From Pseudomonas sp. B6002 (GTDB lineage: Bacteria; Pseudomonadota; Gammaproteobacteria; Pseudomonadales; Pseudomonadaceae): 64,000 bases of DNA. The stretch is taken from positions 224,046 through 288,045 of the forward strand of contig NZ_JACAOY010000012.1 of the NCBI RefSeq assembly GCF_013385985.1. The letters are read 5' to 3'. This document shows, piece by piece, positions 47,818 through 56,929 of the stretch. Numbering within the stretch: the stretch's first letter is position 1; each line of letters starts with the position of its first letter. A model generated the notes under the pieces. That model saw only the letters and a list, made by a program, of their open reading frames with translations, did no database searches and was not told the DNA's origin. The position numbers were made by a program, and so were the translations under genes.

Positions 47818-48336
47818 TTAACGGGGTGGCAGCTGCTGCAAGCGCTCCAGAATGTCGAGGACGACCATTCGGGGTGGCCGCTCATCGGTTTCCACCACCA
47901 GATCGGCGATTTCCCGATAGAGCGGGTCGCGCAGCGTCAGCAAATCCCGCAAGGTTTTTGCAGGATCAGCCGTGCGCAGCAACGGGCGATTGCGATCGCG
48001 GGCAGTGCGGCCCACCTGCTGCTCGACCGACGCATGCAGATAGACCACCCGACCACCGGCATGCAGCGCGCGACGGTTTTCATCGCGCATCACTGCGCCA
48101 CCACCGGTCGCCAATACCACGCCATCGCAGCCGCACAGTTCGGCAATCATCGCCTGCTCGCGGTCGCGAAAGCCCAGTTCGCCTTCCTTATCGAAGATCC
48201 ATGGGATATTGGCACCCGTGCGCAATTCAATTTCCTTGTCGGAATCTTTGAACGGCAGGCGCAGCTCTTTGGCCAGCAAACGGCCGATGGTGCTTTTTCC
48301 AGCCCCCATCGGTCCTACAAGAATCAAATTTCGCAC
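47818..48336 (-). CDS. aroK: Shikimate kinase
   Basis: Phosphorylates shikimate with ATP. The Walker A motif GPMGAGKST lies near the N-terminus, followed by the shikimate-binding [16 protein letters not shown] and the ATGGGAVM motif. At 172 residues it matches E. coli AroK (173). It starts four bases after the pilQ stop. Confidence 0.96.
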   Translation of the reverse strand: MRNLILVGPMGAGKSTIGRLLAKELRLPFKDSDKEIELRTGANIPWIFDKEGELGFRDREQAMIAELCGCDGVVLATGGGAVMRDENRRALHAGGRVVYLHASVEQQVGRTARDRNRPLLRTADPAKTLRDLLTLRDPLYREIADLVVETDERPPRMVVLDILERLQQLPPR

Positions 48337-48340
48337 AGAA

Positions 48341-49723
48341 TCAACGACTCACAGCAATCGCCTGGTTATTCATAATACGCGGAGTCAGGAATACCAGCAG
48401 CTCGGATTTTTTCTCCGCCAGCACATCGCGCCGGAAAAGGCGGCCAAGATACGGCACATCGCCCAAAAATGGCACCTTATCTACCACTTTGCTTTGGGTA
48501 TTGGAGAAAACCCCACCGATGACGATGGTCTCGCCATCCTTGACCAGCACCTTGGCGTTGACCTCGTTTTTCTTGATCGGCGGTACGTCGTTGAGCTTGT
48601 TCAGGTAGTCGGGCTCGTCCTTGGTGACCTTGACCTCCATGAACACGTGGCCATCGGGGGTGATCTGCGGGGTTACTTCCAGCGACAGCGAGGCCTCCTT
48701 GAAGGACACCGACGTGGCGCCGCTGGAGCTGGATTCCTGGTAGGGAATTTCGGTGCCCTTGAGGATGCGCGCGGTTTCCTTGTCTGACGTGACCACCTTG
48801 GGCTGCGAGACGATTTCACCGTTGCCGGTTTTCTCCATGGCGGTCAGCTCAAGGTCCAGTAACAGGTTGTCGGTGATAAAGGCGAGGCCGAGGCCGGAAG
48901 TCCCCGCCAGCGAACCCATGTCGACAAACGGCGAACTGGGTGGGTTTTCCGGCAATTCGGCGCCTTCGGCGAGCGGCTTGTTTATCCCCCCCGCATTCCA
49001 ATTGCCCCGGTTTAGCCGACCACCCCAGCGTACGCCCAGGCTTTTGTCGTAATCGACGTTGGCTTCGACAATCCGCGCCTCAATCATCACCTGGCGCACT
49101 GGCACATCCAACTGCGCCACGATGCGTCGCAACTCGTCGAGTCGCTCGCCGGTCTGGTAGGCAATGATGTTATTGGTGCGATCATCGACTGCCACTGAGC
49201 CCCGCTCATCCGCGACACCTTCCAGGCCACTCACCGACTGGAACAACTTGGCCAGGTCAGCCGCCTTGGCGTAGTTGACCTGCAACAGCTCGCGACGCAA
49301 GGGCGCCAGTTCGGCTATCTGCTTGCGCGACTCCAGCACCAGCAGTTCGCGGGCAGCGAGCTCTTCGGCAGGCGCCACCAGCAACACCCCCGCTTGCACT
49401 CGTTTGTCCAAACCCTTGCTTTGCAACACCAGGTCCAGCGCCTGATCCCACGGCACGTCCTTGAGCCTCAACGTGATCGAGCCTTGCACCTCATCGCTGG
49501 CCACCAGGTTCAAGCCGGCCACGTCGGCAATTTGCTGCAACACGGTGCGCAGCTCGATGTTTTGAAAGTTGAGACTCAACTTGTCGCCGCTATAGGTGCT
49601 CACAGGCGCACTGACAGGTGGTGGCAGTTGGATCAGATCCACGCGATTGGGCACAGCGAAGGCCATCGGTGCTGTAAACGCTATCCATAGCGCCACACCG
49701 AAGGACGAAAAAGTCCTTTTCAT
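48341..49723 (-). CDS. pilQ: PilQ-type secretin, short form
   Basis: Outer-membrane secretin of 460 residues, with a signal peptide (to about AFA, residue 23), an STN-like domain ([20 protein letters not shown]), one N1-type domain ([14 protein letters not shown]), and the C-terminal secretin core ([18 protein letters not shown]... [13 protein letters not shown]). P. aeruginosa PilQ is about 714 residues and begins with AMIN domains that bind peptidoglycan; these are missing here. In size it is closer to HofQ of E. coli (about 412). It is the fourth gene of the leftward pil cluster, 12 bases after the fused pilO/P gene. Confidence 0.88.
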   Translation of the reverse strand: MKRTFSSFGVALWIAFTAPMAFAVPNRVDLIQLPPPVSAPVSTYSGDKLSLNFQNIELRTVLQQIADVAGLNLVASDEVQGSITLRLKDVPWDQALDLVLQSKGLDKRVQAGVLLVAPAEELAARELLVLESRKQIAELAPLRRELLQVNYAKAADLAKLFQSVSGLEGVADERGSVAVDDRTNNIIAYQTGERLDELRRIVAQLDVPVRQVMIEARIVEANVDYDKSLGVRWGGRLNRGNWNAGGINKPLAEGAELPENPPSSPFVDMGSLAGTSGLGLAFITDNLLLDLELTAMEKTGNGEIVSQPKVVTSDKETARILKGTEIPYQESSSSGATSVSFKEASLSLEVTPQITPDGHVFMEVKVTKDEPDYLNKLNDVPPIKKNEVNAKVLVKDGETIVIGGVFSNTQSKVVDKVPFLGDVPYLGRLFRRDVLAEKKSELLVFLTPRIMNNQAIAVSR

Positions 49724-49735
49724 TGTTTGATTCCG

Positions 49736-50707
49736 TTATGAGTTGACGTTTAACAAGAGAATTCGCGAGCGCTCCAGCCAGGCACCCCGCTCATCGGGAA
49801 ACAACTCGGCCAGCTCCACATGACCGGCCTGAATGGCAGTCACCCGACCATGGTTCGGCCCCAGGTAGTCACCCACCGCGAGCCGGTGCACTTTTGCCCC
49901 AGCACGCAGCAGGACAAAGGTTTGCCCGCCACGTGACAGCGTGCCGACCATTTCAAACCGGTCGACCGACACACTTTCTAGCACCCCACGGGCCCGGGTC
50001 AGATCCGGCGCGTGCGCAGGCCGGCCAGGCAGATAATCGATTGGCGCCACCGCCGACTGAAAGGGGTCACGCAGGGAAGACGCCGCGTAGACAAAACGCT
50101 TCCCCGGTTCGACTGGCAAGCCAGGCTTGCCGTGCGGTGATGCGCTGCGATAGGCCTTTGCCAGTAGATCGAGACGCAGCATCGGGCCGTCCCGGCGAAG
50201 CGCCAAATCATGCACTGTGACGATTTGCGGCAAGCCACCCAGGGCGCTGACGAAAGCCGCCAAGTCGTGATAGCCGCCGAACACACTGAGCTGCACGGGC
50301 TCCTCGATGTAAAGCGCACCAGACTGTTCATCCAGCACGGTGACATCCTCGACCACCAAACCGTTGGCCGCGGCCAGTCGCGTGATGTCATCCAACAAGC
50401 CAGGCATGTCGGACACACCGGGCAGTTGCCGTAAAAGCCCCGACACGTTGTCCTGCATCACCTGAACCTGACGCGTGCGACTGTCGAGACTGGAAGCAAC
50501 AGCGTTTTTTTGCTCAAGCTCATGCTGCAAGACGACTTCACGCGCCTCAGCCGCCTTCAACTGCTCACGGGATGGGCCCATGACCAACCCATCACCCACC
50601 CACAACACCACGCCTGCGAGCGCGCAGCCCAACAGGGCCTTACCCGGCAGGGGCCATTTGGTAGCGTTGTGAGAGAGTGTGGATAAGTCGAGCCTGGGCA
50701 GGCTCAA
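49736..50707 (-). CDS. Fused PilO-PilP pilus alignment protein
   Basis: A 323-residue protein joining two pilus proteins that are separate in P. aeruginosa (207 and 174 residues). Residues 1 to about 195 are PilO-like: a membrane helix at 22-42, a coiled coil, and a ferredoxin-like domain (LVVEDVTVLDEQ... SVFGGYHDLAAFVSAL). Residues about 200-323 are PilP-like (SSLRDPFQSA, FEMVGTLSRGGQ, HRLAVGDYLGPNHGRVTAI). The PilP lipobox is absent, so the domain is held through PilO's helix instead. The start is TTG at 50707, overlapping the pilN stop, with GAGG seven bases upstream. Confidence 0.85.
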   Translation of the reverse strand: MSLPRLDLSTLSHNATKWPLPGKALLGCALAGVVLWVGDGLVMGPSREQLKAAEAREVVLQHELEQKNAVASSLDSRTRQVQVMQDNVSGLLRQLPGVSDMPGLLDDITRLAAANGLVVEDVTVLDEQSGALYIEEPVQLSVFGGYHDLAAFVSALGGLPQIVTVHDLALRRDGPMLRLDLLAKAYRSASPHGKPGLPVEPGKRFVYAASSLRDPFQSAVAPIDYLPGRPAHAPDLTRARGVLESVSVDRFEMVGTLSRGGQTFVLLRAGAKVHRLAVGDYLGPNHGRVTAIQAGHVELAELFPDERGAWLERSRILLLNVNS

Positions 50708-51255
50708 GGCTGAGCCTCGGTGGACTCACCCTGGCGCACCATCAATTGAAACTCGTTGTTTCCGTGCCCGCCCTCTGCACGCACATGCTGCAACTGCGTG
50801 GCATGGGTACCTTGCGAAGCCTCCAGGCGCCGCATCAGTTGGGCGATATCCTGGCTGGATTCGGCACTGCCGCTGACGCTGATCGTGTCGCCGTTGGCCA
50901 CCACTTCGTGCAGGTGCACGCCCTCGGGCACCGCCCGGGCCAGTTGATCAAACATCTGGGTGCTGGAGGAGCGGGCATCATGCAGGTCCTGCACGACTTT
51001 CATCCGCTCAGCCAATTGCTGGCTCTGCTCCTGCAGGCTGTCGATGGTCTTGATACGCGCGTCGACAACCGCCACTTCCTTGTTCAAATGGCTGTTGCGC
51101 GCCACTTGTCGGTCGATGGCCTGATCGATCACCTGGTCTGCCAGCCACACCGCTGCGAGTGCGGCACAGCCGAACGCCAGCAAAAACATCAGAAAGTATT
51201 TGCGCTTGCGCTGCTCCAGCGCCTGGCGCCAAGGCAAAAGGTTGATGCGTGTCAT
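50704..51255 (-). CDS. pilN: PilN-type inner-membrane pilus protein
   Basis: A 183-residue bitopic protein with the conserved N-terminus MTRINLLPWRQALEQRKRK, which binds PilM in known systems, then a membrane helix (about 21-39), a coiled coil and a periplasmic ferredoxin-like domain. Its length is close to the P. aeruginosa protein (198). The ATG at 51255 overlaps the pilM stop, and its stop overlaps the TTG of the pilO/P gene. PilN itself looks intact, in contrast to its partners. Confidence 0.88.
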   Translation of the reverse strand: MTRINLLPWRQALEQRKRKYFLMFLLAFGCAALAAVWLADQVIDQAIDRQVARNSHLNKEVAVVDARIKTIDSLQEQSQQLAERMKVVQDLHDARSSSTQMFDQLARAVPEGVHLHEVVANGDTISVSGSAESSQDIAQLMRRLEASQGTHATQLQHVRAEGGHGNNEFQLMVRQGESTEAQP

Positions 51256-51908
51256 CAAGCAAAACTCCTCAGGGCCAACCCGCAAGCAATTCCCATCCCT
51301 TGGGCATCCACGGCCCATTGTGCGCCATCGACTCGATGGCCCGGCGTGAAGCTGGCGAAATCCTGACTGCAAGCGCGCTCCAATGCAAACCCTTCGACGT
51401 CCACCACCTGCGCCACGAGGCCGGCGCGGGTCAAAACCGATGCGCGCGCTTCGACTTGCTCCCTGAGGCAGGCAGCCAGCAGCACCTCTACCCGGGCAGG
51501 GTCCTGGGGTGAAGGTCCCTTGACCTGAAAGTCGATGGCCACCTCATCCAGCGGGTAGGGAATGTACTGGTCGGCTTCCATCTGGATCCGCCAGACCATT
51601 TCTTCGTCGCTGAGCCCTGCCTCCAGCTCGATCACTCGCGTAATGACTGAAGGCCCGGCAACGGCAACCGCCGCCAGCCGTGTGGAGGCCAGCGACCGGG
51701 ACACAGCCTCGTGCAAGGCGTGCCCGACCGCCTCAAGATCCAGCAATGTGCCATCAACCACGGCATGGGCCGCCAACGCCTGCGTGGCATAGCCCCGCAC
51801 CGTAAACCCACTGCCTGAACGACCCAGCTCAATCAGCTTGATCCCGGCATCGTTGATATCGATACCCAGGATGCTGTCGTTTTTTCGCCTGAAAAATCCC
51901 TTTCTCAT
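51255..51908 (-). CDS. pilM: PilM-type protein with its middle missing
   Basis: A 217-residue actin-like pilus protein, where PilM normally has about 354. Residues 1 to about 175 match the PilM N-terminal half (SILGIDINDAGIKLIEL, then QYIPYPLDEVAIDFQV, then VVDVEGFALERA), and the last 12 residues (GIACGLALRSFA) match the PilM C-terminus. The region between, with the second phosphate loop and the adenosine loop, is absent, without any frameshift. Nucleotide binding is therefore doubtful. The N-terminal part that contacts PilN is kept. The ATG at 51908 is used; upstream sequence in frame is unrelated. Confidence 0.85.
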   Translation of the reverse strand: MRKGFFRRKNDSILGIDINDAGIKLIELGRSGSGFTVRGYATQALAAHAVVDGTLLDLEAVGHALHEAVSRSLASTRLAAVAVAGPSVITRVIELEAGLSDEEMVWRIQMEADQYIPYPLDEVAIDFQVKGPSPQDPARVEVLLAACLREQVEARASVLTRAGLVAQVVDVEGFALERACSQDFASFTPGHRVDGAQWAVDAQGMGIACGLALRSFA

Positions 51909-52127
51909 AAAACTCCCTAAAACTTTGCCTGTCATACCAGCCTGATTGCCGCTGGGCGCCCTGCATTCGGTCGGCTTGTTTAAGTGGTGCGAATGACGCC
52001 CCAAGCCGAAAAATGCTTTAATGCCCAGCGTTTTTTCCCGCTTTTTATCTGCAGCTCGGGTCGATCCATCGTTTGCCATGCATGCCCCGACGCGTAACTC
52101 TTTCTTTTCTCTGGAAATCCAAAAGCC

Positions 52128-54593
52128 TTGATTCGTCTGCTGAAGTTTTTCGGGTACTCCATTGTCGCGATTGTCTGCGGGCTGCTGCTCGTGCTCAGCG
52201 GTGCCTACCTCTACCTTAGTCCGGGTTTGCCCTCCGTAGAGGCCCTCAGAAGTATCCAGTTGCAGATTCCTTTGCGGGTCTACAGCAGCGATGAAAAGCT
52301 CATCGCGGAGTTCGGCGAAATGCGCCGCACACCGATCCGTTTCGCCGATATTCCGCCTAATTTCATCAGCGCCTTGCTGTCGGCCGAGGACGATAATTTC
52401 GCCAACCACTACGGCGTCGACCCCAGCAGCCTGGTGCGTGCAGCCACGCAGTTGGTAAAAAGCGGACACATTCAATCCGGTGGCAGCACCATCACCATGC
52501 AGGTGGCGAAGAACTTCTTTCTCACCAGCGAGCGCAGCTTCTCGCGCAAGGCCACCGAGATCCTGCTGGCCCTGCAAATCGAGCGTCAGCTGACCAAGGA
52601 CGAGATCCTTGAGCTGTATGTGAACAAGATCTACCTGGGTAACCGCGCCTACGGGATCGAAGCCGCGTCCCAGGTGTATTACGGCAAGTCCATACGTGAC
52701 GCCAGCCTGGCGCAGATGGCCATGATTGCCGGCCTGCCGAAAGCCCCTTCACGCTTCAACCCCCTGGCCAACCCGGCGCGCAGCAAAGAGCGTCGCGACT
52801 GGATCCTGGGGCGCATGTACAAGCTGGGCAAAATCGACCAGGCCGCCTATGAAAGCGCGGTAGCCGAACCGCTGAACGCCAGTTACCACGTGCCGACGCC
52901 GGAAGTGAACGCGCCGTACATCGCTGAAATGGCCCGCGCCGAATTGGTCGGCCGCTATGGTAGCGACGCCTACACCGAAGGTTTCCGCGTGACCACGACC
53001 GTGCCGAGCGACCTGCAGGAAATCGCCAACAACTCGGTGCACTCCGGGTTGATCACCTATGACCAGCGTCACGGCTACCGTGGCCCCGAGTCGCGCCTGC
53101 CGGGCAAGACCCTGAGCGCCTGGACCACCGAACTGGGCAAACAGCGCCCGATCAGCGGGCTGGAACCGGCCATCGTCACCCAGGTGAAGAAAGATGGCGT
53201 GCAAGTGCTGACCCGCACCGGCGAAGCCCATGTGAGCTGGGACAGCATGAAGTGGGCACGCCCATTCCTGAACACCAACAGCATGGGCCCGATGCCCAAG
53301 CAGCCGTCTGACGTTGCGCAAGTGGGTGATCTGATCCGCGTGCAGCGCCAGAAGGATGACAGCCTGAAATTCAGCCAGGTACCGCTCGCCCAAGGTGCGC
53401 TGGTGTCCCTGGACCCGCAGAACGGTGCGATTCGCGCGCTGGTCGGTGGTTTTGCCTTCGAGCAGAGCAACTACAACCGCGCCACCCAGGCCAAGCGCCA
53501 GCCGGGTTCGAGCTTCAAGCCGTTCATCTACAGCGCCGCCCTGGACAACGGCTACACTGCCGCGAGCCTGGTCAACGATGCACCGATCGTGTTCGTCGAC
53601 GAGTACCTGGACAAGGTCTGGCGCCCGAAGAACGACACCAACACCTTCCTCGGCCCGATCCGCGTGCGTGAGGCGCTGTACAAGTCGCGTAACCTTGTGT
53701 CGATCCGCTTGCTGCAAGCGATGGGCGTCGGCAAAACCATCGACTACATCACGCGCTTTGGCTTCAACAAGTCGGACTTGCCGCCAAACCTGTCCCTGGC
53801 GTTGGGCACCGCGACCCTCACGCCCATGGAAATTGCCACGGGCTGGAGCACCTTTGCCAACGGTGGCTACAAAATTTCGCCGTACCTGATCGACAAGATC
53901 GAAAGCCGCAATGGCGACACCCTGTTCACCGCCAACCCGCCACGGGTGCCAGGCGATGTGGTCAACGGCGTAGCCGCTACCGATGGCCTGGCAGCGCCGA
54001 GCCACGGCGGTATCACCATCGAACCGACGCCGGGCACAGCGCCAGCCGCAGGCACGACTGCACCGGCAGACCCACAGGCACCCGCAGTTGCCGAGCGCGT
54101 GGTGGATGGCCGCACCACCTACATCCTCAACAGCATCCTTGAGGACGTGATCAAGAAAGGCACCGGCCGCCGCGCCCTGGCCTTGGGCCGTGCGGACATC
54201 GCGGGCAAGACCGGTACGACCAACGATTCCAAGGATGCCTGGTTCTCCGGCTACAACGCCGACTACGTGACCACCGTCTGGACCGGCTACGACCAGCCGG
54301 AAAGCCTGGGCCGCCGTGAGTTCGGTGGCACCGTGGCGCTGCCGATCTGGATGAGCTACATGGGTGCAGCCCTCAAGGACAAGCCACTGCACACCCAGCC
54401 AGAGCCGGAAGGCATTCTCAGCCTGCGGATCGACCCGGTCAGCGGCCGTGCGGCCTCGCCAAGCACGCCGAATGCGTACTTCGAACTGTTCAAGAGCGAA
54501 GACACGCCGCCGTCGGTCAACGAGCTGGGCAATGGCGTTGCACCGGGCAGCCCGCTGCCAGCGGATGAGGCGGCGCCGATCGACCTGTTCTGA
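52128..54593 (+). CDS. mrcA: Penicillin-binding protein 1A (bifunctional)
   Basis: Class A penicillin-binding protein of 821 residues that polymerises and cross-links peptidoglycan. After an N-terminal membrane helix (about 5-28) comes the glycosyltransferase domain with catalytic Glu87 (EDDNFANHYG), an OB-like insert, and the transpeptidase with active Ser461 (SSFK), an SRN-type motif (KSRNLVSI) and KTGTTND. The start is TTG at 52128, matching the beginning of related proteins; no suitable ATG lies nearby. It is divergent from the pil operon, an arrangement conserved in pseudomonads. Confidence 0.95.
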   Translation: MIRLLKFFGYSIVAIVCGLLLVLSGAYLYLSPGLPSVEALRSIQLQIPLRVYSSDEKLIAEFGEMRRTPIRFADIPPNFISALLSAEDDNFANHYGVDPSSLVRAATQLVKSGHIQSGGSTITMQVAKNFFLTSERSFSRKATEILLALQIERQLTKDEILELYVNKIYLGNRAYGIEAASQVYYGKSIRDASLAQMAMIAGLPKAPSRFNPLANPARSKERRDWILGRMYKLGKIDQAAYESAVAEPLNASYHVPTPEVNAPYIAEMARAELVGRYGSDAYTEGFRVTTTVPSDLQEIANNSVHSGLITYDQRHGYRGPESRLPGKTLSAWTTELGKQRPISGLEPAIVTQVKKDGVQVLTRTGEAHVSWDSMKWARPFLNTNSMGPMPKQPSDVAQVGDLIRVQRQKDDSLKFSQVPLAQGALVSLDPQNGAIRALVGGFAFEQSNYNRATQAKRQPGSSFKPFIYSAALDNGYTAASLVNDAPIVFVDEYLDKVWRPKNDTNTFLGPIRVREALYKSRNLVSIRLLQAMGVGKTIDYITRFGFNKSDLPPNLSLALGTATLTPMEIATGWSTFANGGYKISPYLIDKIESRNGDTLFTANPPRVPGDVVNGVAATDGLAAPSHGGITIEPTPGTAPAAGTTAPADPQAPAVAERVVDGRTTYILNSILEDVIKKGTGRRALALGRADIAGKTGTTNDSKDAWFSGYNADYVTTVWTGYDQPESLGRREFGGTVALPIWMSYMGAALKDKPLHTQPEPEGILSLRIDPVSGRAASPSTPNAYFELFKSEDTPPSVNELGNGVAPGSPLPADEAAPIDLF

Positions 54594-54618
54594 CGGCCGT
54601 CGCGGGCACGATCAACCT

Positions 54619-54702
54619 TGTAGGAGCCGGCTTGCCGGCGATGGGGCCTTCAAGCCCTGCGGTGACCTTGGGGTCGCCATCGCCGGCAAGCCGGCTCCTA
54701 CA
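54619..54702. repeat. REP doublet, TAGGAGCC subgroup
   Basis: Arms TGTAGGAGCCGGCTTGCCGG and CCGGCAAGCCGGCTCCTACA between the convergent mrcA and maeB genes. Confidence 0.92.
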
Positions 54703-54733
54703 AGGACCGTGTCAGGCAACAAAATTCAGGTAC

Positions 54734-54769
54734 AAAAAAAGCCCCGACTCGCAAGAGCCGGGGCTTTTT
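54734..54769. terminator. Bidirectional terminator between mrcA and maeB
   Basis: Hairpin AAAAAGCCCCGACTC / GAGCCGGGGCTTTTT with a GCAA loop and one mismatch, with T-runs on both strands, between convergent genes. Confidence 0.88.
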
Positions 54770-54788
54770 GTTGGTGCGCTACAACGGC

Positions 54789-56057
54789 TTAGCCGTTGAA
54801 CACATCATCCACGCTTTTCAGCGGGTAGTGCTTCGGATACGGCAGGGTAGCCACGCCGGTCTCGATGGCAGCTTTGGCCACGGCATCGGAGATCAGGGTG
54901 ATCAGGCGCTTATCCATTGGTTTCGGGATGATGTACTCACGACCGAATTCCAATTTGATACCACCGTAGGCATCGCACACTTCCTGAGGAACCGGCAGCT
55001 TGGCCAGTTCACGCAGGGCATTGGCAGCCGCTACTTTCATTTCTTCGTTGATGCGCTTGGCGCGAACGTCCAGGGCACCACGGAAGATGAACGGGAAGCC
55101 CAGCACGTTGTTGACCTGGTTCGGGTAGTCCGAACGGCCGGTTGCCATGATCACGTCGCTACGGGTGGCGTGAGCCAGTTCCGGAGAGATTTCTGGATCA
55201 GGGTTGGAGCAGGCGAACACGATCGGGTTGGCCGCCATGGACTTCAGGCCTTCAGCGCTCAACAGGTTCGGGCCGGACAGGCCAACGAACACGTCTGCAC
55301 CGTCAAGGGCGTCAGCCAGGGTGCGCTTCTCGGTGGCGTGGGCGAACATCGCCTTGTACTGGTTCAGGTCGGTACGCTCGGACTGGACCACGCCCTTGCT
55401 GTCGACCATGAAGATGTTTTCCAGCTTGGCACCCATGCTCACCAGCAACTTCATGCAGGAGATGGCCGCAGCGCCAGCGCCCAGGCAGACGATCTTGGCG
55501 TCAGACAGGGTTTTGCCAGCGATTTCCAGGGCGTTGATCATGCCGGCCGCGGTGACGATCGCGGTGCCGTGCTGGTCATCGTGGAATACCGGGATGTCGC
55601 ACTGTTCGATCAGGGCCTTTTCGATCTCGAAGCACTCAGGTGCCTTGATGTCTTCCAGGTTGATGCCACCGAAGGTGATGGAAATGCGCTTGACGGTGTC
55701 GATGAAAGCCTGCGGGCTTTCGGAGTCGACTTCGATGTCGAAAACGTCGATGCCGGCAAAGCGCTTGAACAGCACGCCTTTACCTTCCATGACTGGCTTG
55801 GAAGCCAATGGGCCGAGGTTGCCCAGGCCCAGAATCGCGGTGCCATCGGAAATCACTGCAACCAGGTTGCCTTTGCCGGTGTACTTGTACGCCAGTTCAG
55901 GGTCGCGGGCGATTTCACGTACGGGCTCGGCAACACCAGGGCTGTAGGCCAGCGACAGGTCGCGAGCGGTGGCAGTGGCTTTGGTGAGCTCTACACTCAG
56001 CTTTCCTGGACGAGGATGGGCATGATATTCGAGAGCGGCAGTTTTCAAATCAGACAT
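54789..56057 (-). CDS. Malic enzyme (malate dehydrogenase, decarboxylating), short form
   Basis: Converts malate to pyruvate and CO2 with reduction of NAD(P). The N-terminal YSPGVAEPV block, DDQHGTAIVTAAG and the cofactor loop LGAGAAAISC are all present. At 422 residues it holds only the malic enzyme domains; the phosphotransacetylase-like C-terminal half of E. coli MaeB (759 residues) is absent, as is usual for this Pseudomonas gene. NADP preference is likely from family membership but not read from the sequence. Confidence 0.92.
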   Translation of the reverse strand: MSDLKTAALEYHAHPRPGKLSVELTKATATARDLSLAYSPGVAEPVREIARDPELAYKYTGKGNLVAVISDGTAILGLGNLGPLASKPVMEGKGVLFKRFAGIDVFDIEVDSESPQAFIDTVKRISITFGGINLEDIKAPECFEIEKALIEQCDIPVFHDDQHGTAIVTAAGMINALEIAGKTLSDAKIVCLGAGAAAISCMKLLVSMGAKLENIFMVDSKGVVQSERTDLNQYKAMFAHATEKRTLADALDGADVFVGLSGPNLLSAEGLKSMAANPIVFACSNPDPEISPELAHATRSDVIMATGRSDYPNQVNNVLGFPFIFRGALDVRAKRINEEMKVAAANALRELAKLPVPQEVCDAYGGIKLEFGREYIIPKPMDKRLITLISDAVAKAAIETGVATLPYPKHYPLKSVDDVFNG

Positions 56058-56280
56058 ATCGGCATTCCGCTTTTACTGTTGGTCGACGGACCGCCGAGGA
56101 TACGCGTGTCGCAAAGTCCCCACAAGACTGGGCAGTCACAGGTGTCAAGGGCCCTGCGCTACGACTTTCGGCCAAGACCCACGGGATACAAGGGCTCAAC
56201 TGTTCACAATCGACTTAAAAAATGTCTACAATTTTTTCTTCAAGACCGATTTATCGAGCTTCCCGCCAAATCACAGGCAC

Positions 56281-56312
56281 AAAAAAGGCGCCCACAAGGG
56301 GCGCCTCTTTCA
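56281..56312 (-). terminator. Terminator of rpmE
   Basis: On the minus strand the stem GGCGCCC/GGGCGCC (56305-56299 and 56293-56287) is followed by a run of six T's. It lies about 45 bases past the rpmE stop. Confidence 0.85.
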
Positions 56313-56350
56313 TCAGCATGGAAAACCGCAGCTTTCCAGGTTGATCGGCC

Positions 56351-56569
56351 TTAGGCCTTTTTGGCACCGAAAGCACCGAAACGGTCAGCAAAGCGCTGTA
56401 CACGGCCGCCGGTGTCCAGAGTCTTCTGCTTACCGGTGTAGAACGGGTGGCACTCGTTGCATACGTCAGTACCCAGTGGCTTGCACAGGTTCGAACGGGT
56501 TTCGAACTTGTTGCCGCAGCTGCAGGTGACTTCGATGGTTTCGTACGCTGGATGGATATCGGCTTTCAT
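56351..56569 (-). CDS. rpmE: 50S ribosomal protein L31, zinc-binding form
   Basis: Ribosomal protein of 72 residues. The four zinc-binding cysteines are present (CSC near residue 16, then CNEC near 37-40), so this is the zinc-containing C+ form rather than the Zur-repressed zinc-free copy. The ATG at 56569 is the standard start ([12 protein letters not shown]); the codon at 56623 would add 18 residues. It has its own terminator. Confidence 0.97.
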   Translation of the reverse strand: MKADIHPAYETIEVTCSCGNKFETRSNLCKPLGTDVCNECHPFYTGKQKTLDTGGRVQRFADRFGAFGAKKA

Positions 56570-56929
56570 GGCACTTCCTCGGGCTAGCGTGCCGCCACTC
56601 GACACTATTGTCGAATACCGCACGTAATTAGGCCGCGGATTCTACCAGACCTTTTTAAACGCGCAAGCGGCGGTGCCGGCCGATTCCGCACATATAAGCC
56701 CCTTTCATCAGAAAAACTACCGGTTCACCACACTCCATGTGGGAGCCGGGCTTGCCCGCGATGACGGTGCGTCAGGCAGCCAATCGTGCGACTGATACGC
56801 CGCCATCGCGGGCAAGCCCGGCTCCCACAGAAGTGCTGTCTCCTGCACCGGAGACAGGACACCCCCACCGCAGGTCTGCTAGGCTCCCGCCCCTGCGCCA
56901 CTGCCTGCCTTTATAGATGAGACCCCCGC
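56570..56929. other. Divergent intergenic region between rpmE and priA
   Basis: About 360 bases, holding the promoters of rpmE (-) and priA (+) and one REP doublet (56740-56831). No further element was recognised. Confidence 0.5.
56740..56831. repeat. REP doublet with an extra base in the arms
   Basis: Arms TGTGGGAGCCGGGCTTGCCC and GGGCAAGCCCGGCTCCCACA; compared with the other copies each arm has one additional base (AGCCGGGC), matched on both sides, so the stem stays perfect. Confidence 0.88.

Noticed and set aside
52749-54392. A 547-residue open frame opposite mrcA
   Set aside because: Antisense to a complete, motif-bearing PBP1A gene.
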